DNA of 64,000 nt from an uncultured bacterium (GTDB lineage: Bacteria; Hydrogenedentota; Hydrogenedentia; Hydrogenedentales; CAILVY01): assembly GCA_937951485.1 (NCBI GenBank), contig CALEDJ010000032.1, positions 90,512 to 154,511 on the forward strand. Direction: 5' to 3'. The stretch's first letter is position 1. Each line of letters starts with the position of its first letter. Below are positions 1-8,584 of this stretch, one piece after another. A program made the position numbers and the translations under genes. The notes beneath the pieces were generated by a model. That model ran no database searches. It saw only the letters and a program-made list of their open reading frames with translations, and was not told where the DNA came from.

Positions 1-359
1 AGCGCGAAATGGAGTCCGCCCTGGCGCGGTACAGCGAAATTGACCTGGTTTACGGCCACAATGACCCCGGCGCCTACGGCGCCTGGCTGGCCGCCAAAGC
101 CGCGGGGCGCGAGAAGGCGATGCGCTTCGTCGGCATTGACGCGCTTCCCCAGGAAGGCATCGCTTACGTTTCGCAGGGCATTCTCGATGCCTGCTTTGAA
201 TACCCCACCGGCGGCCGCGAAGCCATTGACATTGCGCTGAAAATCATCTCCGGAGAACCCGTTCCAAAAGAAATCGTGCTGCCGTCCCGTTACTTCACCC
301 CGGAAAACCTCGACAAAGGCGGCGAATGGGTTGCGTCCCAGGAAGAAAACATGGGATGA
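1..359 (+). CDS. Periplasmic sugar-binding protein of an ABC transporter, 3' part only
   Basis: The reading frame is open from the first bases and stops at 359, so only about the last 119 codons of a longer gene are present. The protein contains GHNDPGAYGAW and FVGIDALPQEGIAYV, followed by ILDACFEYPTGGREAIDIALKI cut here as a description of its helix. This pattern is that of the C-terminal lobe of type 1 periplasmic binding proteins (ribose/xylose/LacI-like fold): the GHND loop and the VGID strand contact the sugar in the family. It would feed a sugar ABC importer whose other genes lie outside the window, upstream. The ligand cannot be told from this fragment. No ATPase or permease gene follows downstream. 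Confidence 0.8.
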   Translation, partial: REMESALARYSEIDLVYGHNDPGAYGAWLAAKAAGREKAMRFVGIDALPQEGIAYVSQGILDACFEYPTGGREAIDIALKIISGEPVPKEIVLPSRYFTPENLDKGGEWVASQEENMG

Positions 360-370
360 AGCGGCGAATC

Positions 371-396
371 GTCATTGCGAGCGAAGCGAAGCAATC
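371..396 (+). repeat. Dispersed palindromic-type repeat starting GTCATTGCGAGCGAAGCG
   Basis: This 26-base stretch, with the core GCGAGCGAAGCGAAGC, lies just after the stop of the binding-protein gene. Near-identical words are known as intergenic repeats in many unrelated bacterial genomes. It has no ribosome site or open frame of its own. Only this clear copy is present in the window. A hairpin or REP-like role is an inference. Confidence 0.5.
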
Positions 397-530
397 CTAC
401 GCAGTCCGAAAAAATTGGAGACAACACCTTTCTTTGGACTGCCGTGGCTTGCCGCCGCTTTCATGCGTCCAGGATCGCCTGGACGACATGCCATCCTGCC
501 GGCGATAGGACATACTGACTGGATGCTTGG

Positions 531-1088
531 ATGATTGAGTATATATGCCGAAAAAGAGTGAGTCTGTGCGTTCTCTTGACGGTGTTGTTTTGCATGACGG
601 GCTGCGCGCCCAGCCTGCACGACACCGTGGCCCGGGGCGATGTCGAACGCGTCAGGGTGATGCTCGAACGCGATCCGCAACTGGCCAACGCGCGCGGTCA
701 TTTGGACAAAACGCCCGTGCATTATGCCGTCACCTACAAACAGTCCGAATGCCTCGAACTGCTGCTGCGCCACGGCGCGGACATCAACGCCGCCGACTAT
801 ACGGGCATGACGCCGCTGCATGTCGCGGCCATGCTGGGACGGAAAGAGGAAGCGGAATGGCTCCTGGAGCAGGGCGCGGAACTGGAACCCCGCGACATCT
901 TCGGCGACACGCCGCTGATGACCGCCGCCATCTTCGGCAACGGGCACATCGTGGAACTGCTGTGGCGGCGCGGCGCGGACATCCACGCCCGCAACAACGA
1001 CGACCGCAACGCCCTCGAACTCGCCCGGCATTACCGGCAGGACCGCGTCGAAAAATTCATCGAGCGGATCATGTCCAGACAACGATGA
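531..1088 (+). CDS. Ankyrin-repeat lipoprotein
   Basis: The 185-residue product begins with a basic and hydrophobic signal (residues 5-24) ending in the lipobox MTGC, with the lipidated cysteine at 25. About four ankyrin units follow, roughly at residues 30-60, 62-94, 95-127 and 128-160. Two show the classic TPLHVAA and GADIN signatures. Such proteins bind partner proteins. The lipid anchor places it on a membrane facing the periplasm or outside. No Shine-Dalgarno is obvious before ATG 531; a GTG at 558 would still keep the lipobox. No ankyrin partner, such as a catalase or toxin, is adjacent, so the target is unknown. Confidence 0.8.
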   Translation: MIEYICRKRVSLCVLLTVLFCMTGCAPSLHDTVARGDVERVRVMLERDPQLANARGHLDKTPVHYAVTYKQSECLELLLRHGADINAADYTGMTPLHVAAMLGRKEEAEWLLEQGAELEPRDIFGDTPLMTAAIFGNGHIVELLWRRGADIHARNNDDRNALELARHYRQDRVEKFIERIMSRQR

Positions 1089-1094
1089 TCTCCG

Positions 1095-1120
1095 TGGAGT
1101 CCACGCTTTAGCGTGCGGGG
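1095..1120 (+). repeat. 26-bp dispersed repeat with core CACGCTTTAGCGTG
   Basis: The repeat sits between the ankyrin gene and rnhA. It contains the perfect palindrome CACGCT-TT-AGCGTG preceded by GGAGTC. An exact copy of all 26 bases occurs in inverted orientation at 59576-59601, and the same core with changed flanks occurs at 11250-11263. It is probably a REP-like intergenic element rather than a gene-specific site. Confidence 0.75.
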
Positions 1121-1180
1121 TATGGAGCAACCCTGACAGGCCGAATCCTGTACTCCGGAACTTTTTTGGGAGTCCCGGCA

Positions 1181-1654
1181 TTGGACGAAGAGAAAGACAT
1201 CGTGAAAATCTACACCGACGGCGGCTGCGAACCCAATCCCGGCGTGGGGGGGTGGGCTGCAATCCTCTCCTACAAAGGTCGGCTGAAAGAACTGTCCGGG
1301 GGCGAACCATACACCACCAACAACCGCATGGAGATGATGGCGGCCATCTGTGCGCTCGAAGCGCTCAAGCGCCCCTGCCGCGTGCTGCTGCACACCGATT
1401 CCGAGTACCTCAAGCGCGGCATCACCGAATGGTTGCCGAAATGGAAAAAGCGGAACTGGAAGCGTAAAGGCGGCGCGCTGAAAAACGAAGACCTCTGGCG
1501 CCAACTTGACGCCCTCGCCGAAAAACACCAGATCACCTGGAAATGGGTGCCCGGCCATTTCGGAATCCCCCTCAACGAACGCTGCGACCAACTCGCCAAC
1601 GAAGCCATCCGCCGACAACGCCTGACAACAAAAAGGCGCGATAATAATCGTTGA
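1181..1654 (+). CDS. rnhA: Ribonuclease HI
   Basis: This enzyme cleaves the RNA strand of RNA-DNA hybrids (primer removal, R-loop clearance). The 157-residue product has [16 protein letters not shown] at its start and all four metal-binding acids at family spacing: D13, E51 (NNRMEMM), D73 (HTDSEY) and D136 (CDQLANEA). The catalytic-loop histidine is in WVPGHFG. TTG 1181 is chosen because GGGAG lies 8 nt upstream. GTG 1201 or TTG 1166 are in-frame alternatives. The length matches the roughly 155-residue E. coli-type enzyme with the basic handle ([12 protein letters not shown]), so it looks fully functional. Confidence 0.93.
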   Translation: MDEEKDIVKIYTDGGCEPNPGVGGWAAILSYKGRLKELSGGEPYTTNNRMEMMAAICALEALKRPCRVLLHTDSEYLKRGITEWLPKWKKRNWKRKGGALKNEDLWRQLDALAEKHQITWKWVPGHFGIPLNERCDQLANEAIRRQRLTTKRRDNNR

Positions 1655-2500
1655 TATTGTAGACGAGGACTTCGCAACAATCCTCAGTCGCCCTTGCTCA
1701 TTGCAGCCGGTTTCCGGACCGCGCCACGCATTCGACCGAAGGTCTCCCCGCTTGTGCACAAAGAAACTGCCGCGCATGGCGGATCAGTAACGGCATTCGT
1801 CATTCTGTCAATAGCGTGTGTTGCGTTTTTGCGCCTTCGCGTTGAAAAAATTCCCGAAATAAACGCAAAGGCGTGGCGGAGCAAAGGCAAGGGCATGACC
1901 AAGCGAGAATTCTTGTGGATTTCATTGTTCCCCCTCCACACAGATTAAACTGGTTTCGCACGCTTTTCTTATTTGCTTTGGCGCAATCGGTTTCTTTTAT
2001 CAATCAACAGGTTTTTTTACGGGATTGGGGAGTTATGGGGATTTTCGGATAGTGCCGGGGCCGCTGCCTTCCGTGTGTGTCAGCAAGGCCCCTTTTTGGA
2101 GTGCGCAAGCCGCGCTTGCGCTTTATTCACCAATGTCCTTGCCTATGGCGCATTCTCCAAGTTTGCAGTGATTTTCGGGGAAAAGCGCAAGCGTGGCTTG
2201 CGCACTCCAAATGAGGATGTGGCAAGTTGCCGCATGTACATGGGCGAATAAAGCGGACGCGGCATCCTGCCGCGTTCCCTGCGTGCGGATTTGGAATGTG
2301 ATGAATGACTTGTTTCCCGACCTGGCACGGAACGCTCAATGGCAACAACGCCCGGGCGTTGTGCTGATGCAGATGTTGTTCGGTCATGGGGGATGGAGGA
2401 TGGGGACTGGGGCCGATATCGGGGTGTGGGAACGGCTTTATTCAGGCTGTCGCGGCATGGCATACTTGAGGCAGTAACAACGCCAAGATTTTCCGGGACA
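1655..2500. other. 846-bp intergenic region with inverted repeats
   Basis: No frame here has a plausible family match. It holds a nested inverted-repeat element at 2098-2208 and the 16-bp perfect palindrome CAACGCCCGGGCGTTG at 2346-2361. The AT-richer stretch 1960-2030 could contain the promoter of the downstream kinase, but no convincing -35/-10 pair was found. Long frames running into the kinase from 2339 lack a ribosome site. Confidence 0.6.
2098..2208. repeat. Nested inverted-repeat (MITE/REP-like) element
   Basis: Two 27-bp arms (2098-2124 and 2182-2208) are reverse complements with one mismatch and are separated by 57 bp. Each arm is itself a palindrome: GCGCAAGC-CGC-GCTTGCGC in the left arm. 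The ends read GGAGT...ACTCC, like the outer ends of the element at 59519-59602. No protein is encoded inside, so this looks like a small non-autonomous element or an RNA hairpin unit. Confidence 0.7.
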
Positions 2501-5308
2501 ATGACCACACAAAATCATCTCCGCAGACGCATTGCGCTGTATGTGATTCCGATTCTCATCGGGATGGGCGGCATTGTCTTTTCGCAGCAGTGGGACAATC
2601 TGGTCATCCGCAGTCTTATGCTGCTGGCGTCGGTTTCCGTGCCGCTTTTCGCCGGGGGGACCCTTTGGGTGCGATTTCACGCGGGGCGGCTGGAGCGGCT
2701 CATCCTGCTTGGCGGCATACTGCTGCTGATTGGGGGGGCGACGCTGAGCGTCTCGGGCGTCTCGGATGTCATCCGGGAACAGCAGGCATTGTCCGATTTC
2801 GCGGAGGACCTGCTGCGTTTTCTGGGCGCGTTCAGCCTTCTATTGGGGTTGTTCGTGGTGTTGTACATGGTGGTGCGCACGGGAGAGGACCTGAGCGAAA
2901 TTGCGGAACGATTCCGTCACCTGGCGGAGCACATCTCCGAAGGACTGATCCTGAGCAGTGCGGACGGTGTGATTTTTCTGGTGAACAACCAGTTCCTGGA
3001 GATGTTCGATTTGCGCCGCGAAGACGTGATTGGCCGCAACTCCTCCGAGTTGGCCCTGTCGCTCAAGGCGGACCGCATCGCTGAAGAAGTCGAAAAACGG
3101 GGATTTGGCATTGCTTCCGAGTATGAGTTGACGTGGCGCGTGCACGGCGAGGAGCGCCGCTTCTGGTTCAAAGGCGCACCCATTTATGACCGACACGGCC
3201 GGCATACGGCCATCCTCGCTACCGTCCGCGACATCACCGAGCATCACCGCCTGTCGCAGCGGGTGGAACGTTACGCGCAGGGCCTTCAGAAACTCGTGGA
3301 AGAACAGACCCGGAAACTGCAACAGTCGGAGGAACGGTTCCGGCAACTGTTGCTGTCCATGAACGAGGGCTTTCTGACGATTGATGCCGAGCACCGCATC
3401 CGGTTTGCCAACGACCGCATCTGCAAGATGCTGCGGGTGTCGCCGGAAAGCATTCTCGACCGGGTGATTTTCGATTTTGTGGAGCCCATCAGCCGGGTGC
3501 GCCTGATTAATTTATTTGCGCAGGGTGCGTCTGCGAGCCGCGCGGAATTGCGACAGGAATTGACATTTGTAGACAGCGAGGGGCGCCCTGTGCCGAGTCT
3601 GACGGCCATCACGCATATCGGACCGGGCGGCGCCAATGATCCGGCCTTTTCGCTGGTGATCACCAATCTTGCCGAACAGAAGCAGATGCAGCACCAGTTG
3701 GAATTGCGGGCGCGGGAACTGGAGCGGGTCAACGAAGAACTCCGCCTGCACGATCGCGCCAAGGACAGTTTCCTGTCAAATGTCAGCCATGAACTGCGCA
3801 CGCCCCTCAGCACCGTTCAGGGTTACGTGGAAATGCTCGAATCAGGCAGTTTGGGTGAAATTCCCGACCCGCAGCAAAGCGCGGTACGAATCATGAAACG
3901 GAACGTCGAGCGGCTTGCCGCGTTGATCAATGAGATGATCGAATTCAGCCGGATGGAGATTCGGGGGGTACAGATATCCGCTGATCTTTTCAGTCCGGCG
4001 CGTCTCGCCCGCGAAGCCGCCGCGTCCATCCACCCGCTGACCCTGGCAAAGGACATCAGCGTCAACGTTTTTGTGGAGGACCACCTGCCATACGCCTGGG
4101 GCGATCGGGAAAAACTGGCGCAAGTGCTCGGCATTCTTCTGAACAATGCGGCGAAATTCACCGACCCAGGCGGCATGATCCAACTCCGGATGTCCAGCGC
4201 CCGGGAAGAAAGCCTCGTCATCGCCGTGTCCGACACCGGTATCGGCATTGACCCGGCGCATCATGAAAAGATTTTTTCCAAGTTTTACCAGGTGGACAGT
4301 TCGAAAACCCGGCGCTACGAAGGGGCGGGCATCGGCCTCTCCATTGCCAAGAGCATCGTTGAGTCGCACCGCGGGCACATCGAGGTGGAAAGCGTCCCCG
4401 GCAAAGGAAGCACCTTTACGGTAACCCTGCCGCATGCGTTGTTGGCCATAGACTGCGCCCCGGAAGACCTCGAGGATTTTTCACGATTGCGCGTGTTGTG
4501 CGTCAATCCCGTTCCCGAATCGCACGCGGCCATCACGGCCTTTCTGGAGGGCGCAGGCTGCGCCGTGCGGTCCGCGCCAAACGGCTATGAATGTTTCCGC
4601 ATCGCCTTGGAGACACAGCCCGACCTTATCATCATGAGCGAAACCTCTGAGGTGGAATCACACGAGGCCATATCCCAGTTGCGCCAACATGAAGTCACGG
4701 AACACACGCCTGTCATTATCATTGTGGACGCCCAATCAGACACCATTGCGCCGAAGGCTGTCGCTTGGGAGGCTGTTCACCAACTGAAACGGCCTTTCCC
4801 AGTCAAGACCTTTGTCGAGCATATCCGCGCACTGTGCTTTGGCGAACCCATCCTTCTTCCCGATGCGTCGGGCGAAGAAAGCGCCGAAGTGGAGTTCCGG
4901 CCCCACGTATTGGTTATTGACCATGACCCCTGTTTGCTTGAATGGATAGAGATGGCCCTGCGCCATCGCCACATTCCCTTCAGCGGCGCGAGCGCCGCCG
5001 CCGAAGCCCTGAAAATCGCCGCGCAACAGCCCGCCGATATTATCTTTCTTGATGTGGACACGCGCGGCGCGCGTGCCTTGGAAGAATCGGGGCTGCTGCT
5101 CAACCACGACAGCACCCGCCACACGCCTTTGTATATCATGACCGGATTGCCGGACAAGGCGCCGCCGGTCAACGGCGTCGCCGGCATACTCCGAAAACCT
5201 TTTGCCATCGAGGAATTCATTAAAATCGTACAGGACGTCGTCCGCCGGAAAACCCGTACCATGGACCGCAGCCAGGGCGCTGCGACCGCGCAGACGACAC
5301 CCGGTTAA
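2501..5308 (+). CDS. Membrane hybrid histidine kinase with two PAS and two receiver domains
   Basis: The 935-residue sensor has about four membrane segments within residues 8-125 and almost no periplasmic loop. It then has PAS domains near 140-250 and 275-395, a coiled stretch, and a HisKA domain with phospho-acceptor H430 (SNVSHELRTPLS). The ATPase domain shows LNNAAKF, DTGIGI and GAGIGLS. Two receivers follow. The first (about 660-775) has lost the acceptor aspartate (PDLIIMSE), while the second (about 805-925) keeps D851 (FLDVD) and K899 (LRKPF). ATG 2501 is chosen because the upstream extension is low quality and the membrane segment starts right after. It is probably co-transcribed with the carboxypeptidase 28 bp downstream. 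Its signal is unknown. Confidence 0.9.
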   Translation: MTTQNHLRRRIALYVIPILIGMGGIVFSQQWDNLVIRSLMLLASVSVPLFAGGTLWVRFHAGRLERLILLGGILLLIGGATLSVSGVSDVIREQQALSDFAEDLLRFLGAFSLLLGLFVVLYMVVRTGEDLSEIAERFRHLAEHISEGLILSSADGVIFLVNNQFLEMFDLRREDVIGRNSSELALSLKADRIAEEVEKRGFGIASEYELTWRVHGEERRFWFKGAPIYDRHGRHTAILATVRDITEHHRLSQRVERYAQGLQKLVEEQTRKLQQSEERFRQLLLSMNEGFLTIDAEHRIRFANDRICKMLRVSPESILDRVIFDFVEPISRVRLINLFAQGASASRAELRQELTFVDSEGRPVPSLTAITHIGPGGANDPAFSLVITNLAEQKQMQHQLELRARELERVNEELRLHDRAKDSFLSNVSHELRTPLSTVQGYVEMLESGSLGEIPDPQQSAVRIMKRNVERLAALINEMIEFSRMEIRGVQISADLFSPARLAREAAASIHPLTLAKDISVNVFVEDHLPYAWGDREKLAQVLGILLNNAAKFTDPGGMIQLRMSSAREESLVIAVSDTGIGIDPAHHEKIFSKFYQVDSSKTRRYEGAGIGLSIAKSIVESHRGHIEVESVPGKGSTFTVTLPHALLAIDCAPEDLEDFSRLRVLCVNPVPESHAAITAFLEGAGCAVRSAPNGYECFRIALETQPDLIIMSETSEVESHEAISQLRQHEVTEHTPVIIIVDAQSDTIAPKAVAWEAVHQLKRPFPVKTFVEHIRALCFGEPILLPDASGEESAEVEFRPHVLVIDHDPCLLEWIEMALRHRHIPFSGASAAAEALKIAAQQPADIIFLDVDTRGARALEESGLLLNHDSTRHTPLYIMTGLPDKAPPVNGVAGILRKPFAIEEFIKIVQDVVRRKTRTMDRSQGAATAQTTPG

Positions 5309-5336
5309 CCCGCCACATGACAGGATCAGGAGAAAA

Positions 5337-6515
5337 ATGACCCGAATATCCCCCAACCCTCGAATCAGTGTGATTCCTTTTGTCATCATCTTGCTTGTGG
5401 CGCATGCCGCGCCCGCCGCGCCGACTCCAAAAACGCTTCCTGTCAGCGCGATTTGCATCGAAGCCGACACCGGCCTGGTGATCCATGAAGAGAACGCCGA
5501 ATTAAAGCGGCCTCCAGCCAGCATGCTGAAACTTATGCAGATGCTGCTTGTGGTCGAGGGAATGGATGCGGGCAAATGGACGCCTGACACCCCCGTCACC
5601 GCGTCGAAGGAGGCTGAGCGCATGGGGGGGACCCAGGTCTTTCTGAGCGAAGGGGAAACCTGGCCCCTCAAAGACATGCTTAAAGCGCTCGCGGTCGCCT
5701 CCGCAAACGATGCCGCCGTCGCCATCGCCGAAGCGTTCTGGGGCAGCAAGGAAGATTTCCTTAAAGCGATGAACGCCCGCGCCCGCGAACTCGGCATGAA
5801 CGACACCACATTCCACAGCGTCCATGGCCTCCCGCCCGACCGCGGCGGCGAATTCGACGTTACCACCGCGAAAGACATGGCCATTCTCGCCCGGGAATGC
5901 GTCAAGCACCCTGAAATCATAAAATTGACCGCACAGAAAGAAGCATATTTCCGTGGCGATGGCACGCCCTACCACAACACAAACAAACTGCTGTGGCGCA
6001 TGGCCGACTGCGACGGCCTCAAGACCGGTTACATCCGCGCCGCCGGTTTCTGCATCACCGCCACCGCCCAACGCGACGGCATCCGGCTCATCGCCGTCGT
6101 CATGGGCGAGGGCCGGAACGGGCATTTCACCCGCGCCCGACAACTCCTCGAAAACGGTTTCACCCGCATCGCCCGCATCAAAATCCTGGACAAAAACCAA
6201 CCCGTCGGCGAACCCGTCCCGGTGGACCACTGCGAGATCGAACACATCCGCCTCATGCCCGCCGAGGATGTCTGGGCGCTTCTCATCAAAGACGACCTCA
6301 AACGCCTCGAATTCCGTCCCGAACACCCGAATCCCCTGCAGCCGCCCATGCAGGAAGGCGAAATCGCCGGCGAAATCCGCGTGCTGCTGCGCGGCGACAC
6401 CATTGCCAGCGCCCCGCTCGTTGTCCCGCAAGCGCTCACCCCCAGGGGATGGCGGCTCCATATCCAGGATGGCATCGCCCGATGGGAATATCTCGATATC
6501 GTTGACAGCAGGTAA
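5337..6515 (+). CDS. Serine-type D-alanyl-D-alanine carboxypeptidase (PBP5/DacA family)
   Basis: This enzyme trims the terminal D-Ala of peptidoglycan pentapeptides in the periplasm. The 392-residue product has a signal peptide (hydrophobic residues about 11-27 ending AHAAPA). It carries the three peptidase S11 motifs: S62-M-L-K65, S122-A-N124 and K229-T-G. A PBP5-type C-terminal beta domain occupies about residues 285-380. No clear amphipathic membrane anchor is seen at the end. ATG 5337 follows AGGAG by 5 nt. The short gap to the sensor kinase suggests co-expression, and hence possibly envelope sensing, but this is inference. Confidence 0.92.
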   Translation: MTRISPNPRISVIPFVIILLVAHAAPAAPTPKTLPVSAICIEADTGLVIHEENAELKRPPASMLKLMQMLLVVEGMDAGKWTPDTPVTASKEAERMGGTQVFLSEGETWPLKDMLKALAVASANDAAVAIAEAFWGSKEDFLKAMNARARELGMNDTTFHSVHGLPPDRGGEFDVTTAKDMAILARECVKHPEIIKLTAQKEAYFRGDGTPYHNTNKLLWRMADCDGLKTGYIRAAGFCITATAQRDGIRLIAVVMGEGRNGHFTRARQLLENGFTRIARIKILDKNQPVGEPVPVDHCEIEHIRLMPAEDVWALLIKDDLKRLEFRPEHPNPLQPPMQEGEIAGEIRVLLRGDTIASAPLVVPQALTPRGWRLHIQDGIARWEYLDIVDSR

Positions 6516-6785
6516 TTCGCGCACCGACACCGGGCGCTAAGAGATGGAACAGGTCACTCCGGACGTCTTGCAAGCACCACAGTCACTTTCGGCATGCCGT
6601 GTGTCTGCATACTGACCATACGAAAATATAACGTGCCCTCTTCTCCAGAAGCATCTCATCACCAGGACAAAAAGAGGTGAACAGATGTGGAACTGTCTGC
6701 ATGCGCATCGTTCCGGCTTACTTGTCTGTTCGGTTTCGCGCCCATACGCATAACCGTAATGCCGGGCAGGCACGGTGAATTTCTG

Positions 6786-7433
6786 TTATCCTGCGGCTTT
6801 AAGGGTTTCGATGGCTTCAAGGTAGGAGTTGGGGTGCTGGAAGATATAGGATCCGGCAACGAGCACGTTTGCGCCGGCTTCGACGACGAGGGGGGCCGTG
6901 GAGTCGTCAATGCCGCCGTCCACTTCGAGGTCGCGGTCGCCGATCATGGCGCGGACATTGCGGATTTTTCGCAGCATGTCGGGGATGAAGCGCTGACCAC
7001 CAAAGCCGGGGTTTACAGTCATGAGCAGGACCATGTCAACGATTTCGACCAGAAACTCGATTTCATCTTCCGAGGTGCCGGGGTTGAGCACAATTCCGGC
7101 CATGCACCCCAGATCTTTGATTTGCGAAAGGATGCGGTGGGGATGCCGCGCGGCCTCGATCTGGATGGAAATGATGTCGGCCCCGGCGCCGGCGAAGTCC
7201 TGTATGTATGCACCGGGATCATCAATCATGAGGTGGACGTCGAAGGGGACGGTGCTGTGCCTGCGTAACGCGGCGATCACAGGCGGACCGATGGTGATGT
7301 TGGGGACGAAGTGCCCGTCCATAACGTCAATATGGATGTAGTCCGCACCTGCGTCAATCACGGCGCGGATTTCTTCACCGAGGCGGCTGAAGTCACTGGC
7401 CAGAATGGACGGAGCGATCTTGATTGGAGGCAT
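6786..7433 (-). CDS. rpe: Ribulose-phosphate 3-epimerase
   Basis: This enzyme interconverts D-ribulose 5-phosphate and D-xylulose 5-phosphate in the pentose phosphate pathway. The 215-residue TIM barrel begins IKIAPSILASDFSRLGEE. It shows the metal-site strands HIDVMDGHFVPN and FDVHLMI, the loop VNPGFGGQ, the second catalytic acid in EVDGGID, and a phosphate-binding ANVLVAGS end. Length and motifs are normal. It is the last gene of the minus-strand ybaB-fmt-rsmB-PASTA-rpe cluster, 5 bp after its neighbour. The fmt-rsmB-rpe grouping is common in bacteria. Confidence 0.96.
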   Translation of the reverse strand: MPPIKIAPSILASDFSRLGEEIRAVIDAGADYIHIDVMDGHFVPNITIGPPVIAALRRHSTVPFDVHLMIDDPGAYIQDFAGAGADIISIQIEAARHPHRILSQIKDLGCMAGIVLNPGTSEDEIEFLVEIVDMVLLMTVNPGFGGQRFIPDMLRKIRNVRAMIGDRDLEVDGGIDDSTAPLVVEAGANVLVAGSYIFQHPNSYLEAIETLKAAG

Positions 7434-7438
7434 ACGGT

Positions 7439-8584
7439 TTAGAATTCTCCTGTTTGCATGCGTTCGCTTCGAGTGACGGGCGGCTGTCCCTGCGAAAGGT
7501 AATACGACTCCTCCAGAATACCGTTGATATAGATTTCAACGATGACTTCGCCGACGTAGGTGATGGGGATACGGATGGCGCTGCCGGCGCGGTAAGTGCG
7601 CTTGGATTGTTCGTCGAAGAGCGGCGACTTGGTCCATGCGACGCTGCGGTTGCCGTTGCGGTCAATCACCTCTACGCGCACATCGCGGTCGAACCAGTCA
7701 TAGCGCATCACATGACGCACTTCAGCCTGGTGGCGCATGTCCGGCACTTCCACGGCGCCTGAAGGTTTGACATCATAAGTCACGATCTGGCCCGCATAAA
7801 TCAGCGTATCGGGCGGCGGGTCCTGGTTGAGGGCGACGTCCTCCATGGCGCCGGGGATGTCCACGAGATTCGGGACGAGGGTGACGTTGTACGGTGCCAG
7901 GATAGCGAGGACTTCCTGTACGGTTTTGCCCCGGATGTCGGGCATGAACGCGCTCTGGCGGTCGGTGCCGGCGCTGACAAGCAGGTGGATGCTGCCCTGG
8001 CTGGGGATGGGTTGTCCGGGCGGCGGGTCCTGCGCAATGATGGTGTCGCGGGGGCTTTTGTGGGGAATGCGGGCGACAGTGCCGACCCGAAACCGCGATT
8101 CCGTGATTTCCTGTCGGGCGTCGTTGAGCGCCTTCTTGAGAAACGACGGCGCGGTCAGGAACGGCGTGCCCATGCTGACCACGGGATAGACCTTGCGTCC
8201 GGTACGCACGACGCGCCCCGCGTCGGGGCGTTGCGCAATCACATGGTACTTCGGGACAGTGGGGTGGGTCACCTGTTCCTGCTTGCCCAGTTCAAGGCCG
8301 CGCTCCGCCACAAGAAACGACGCTTCGGTGATGGGCAGGCCGACGATATTGGGCACAGTGACATACTGGCCGCCGTCCAGCGCCTCCATAAACACATAAT
8401 AACCCGCACCCGCCATCACAAGCAGAAAAAACACCGTGGCGATGGTCCACTGAATGGACCACGCGACAAAGCGCAGGATGAAGAACACGAAACTCAGAAT
8501 CGCTTCCGCAATCGTGTCAAGAAGAAACCGTCCCACGCCCCGTCCGAGGGGAGGATGCGATACTGTCCCTTGTCCGTCTGCCAC
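7439..8584 (-). CDS. Membrane-anchored PASTA-domain protein without a kinase domain
   Basis: The 381-residue protein has a long hydrophobic region at about residues 28-66 with one or two membrane spans, then about three PASTA domains. These begin near YVTVPNIVGLPITEA, LTAPSFLKKALNDARQ and AFMPDIRGKTVQEVL, and include the typical IIAQDPPPGQPIP segment. PASTA domains bind peptidoglycan fragments in Ser/Thr kinases and transpeptidases. The last 90 residues are not PASTA-like and are unassigned. The GTG start at 8584 lies inside rsmB (91-bp overlap); GTG 8536 would shorten the overlap but still keep the membrane region. It sits between rsmB and rpe, where Firmicutes carry the PASTA kinase PrkC. 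Confidence 0.82.
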   Translation of the reverse strand: MADGQGTVSHPPLGRGVGRFLLDTIAEAILSFVFFILRFVAWSIQWTIATVFFLLVMAGAGYYVFMEALDGGQYVTVPNIVGLPITEASFLVAERGLELGKQEQVTHPTVPKYHVIAQRPDAGRVVRTGRKVYPVVSMGTPFLTAPSFLKKALNDARQEITESRFRVGTVARIPHKSPRDTIIAQDPPPGQPIPSQGSIHLLVSAGTDRQSAFMPDIRGKTVQEVLAILAPYNVTLVPNLVDIPGAMEDVALNQDPPPDTLIYAGQIVTYDVKPSGAVEVPDMRHQAEVRHVMRYDWFDRDVRVEVIDRNGNRSVAWTKSPLFDEQSKRTYRAGSAIRIPITYVGEVIVEIYINGILEESYYLSQGQPPVTRSERMQTGEF

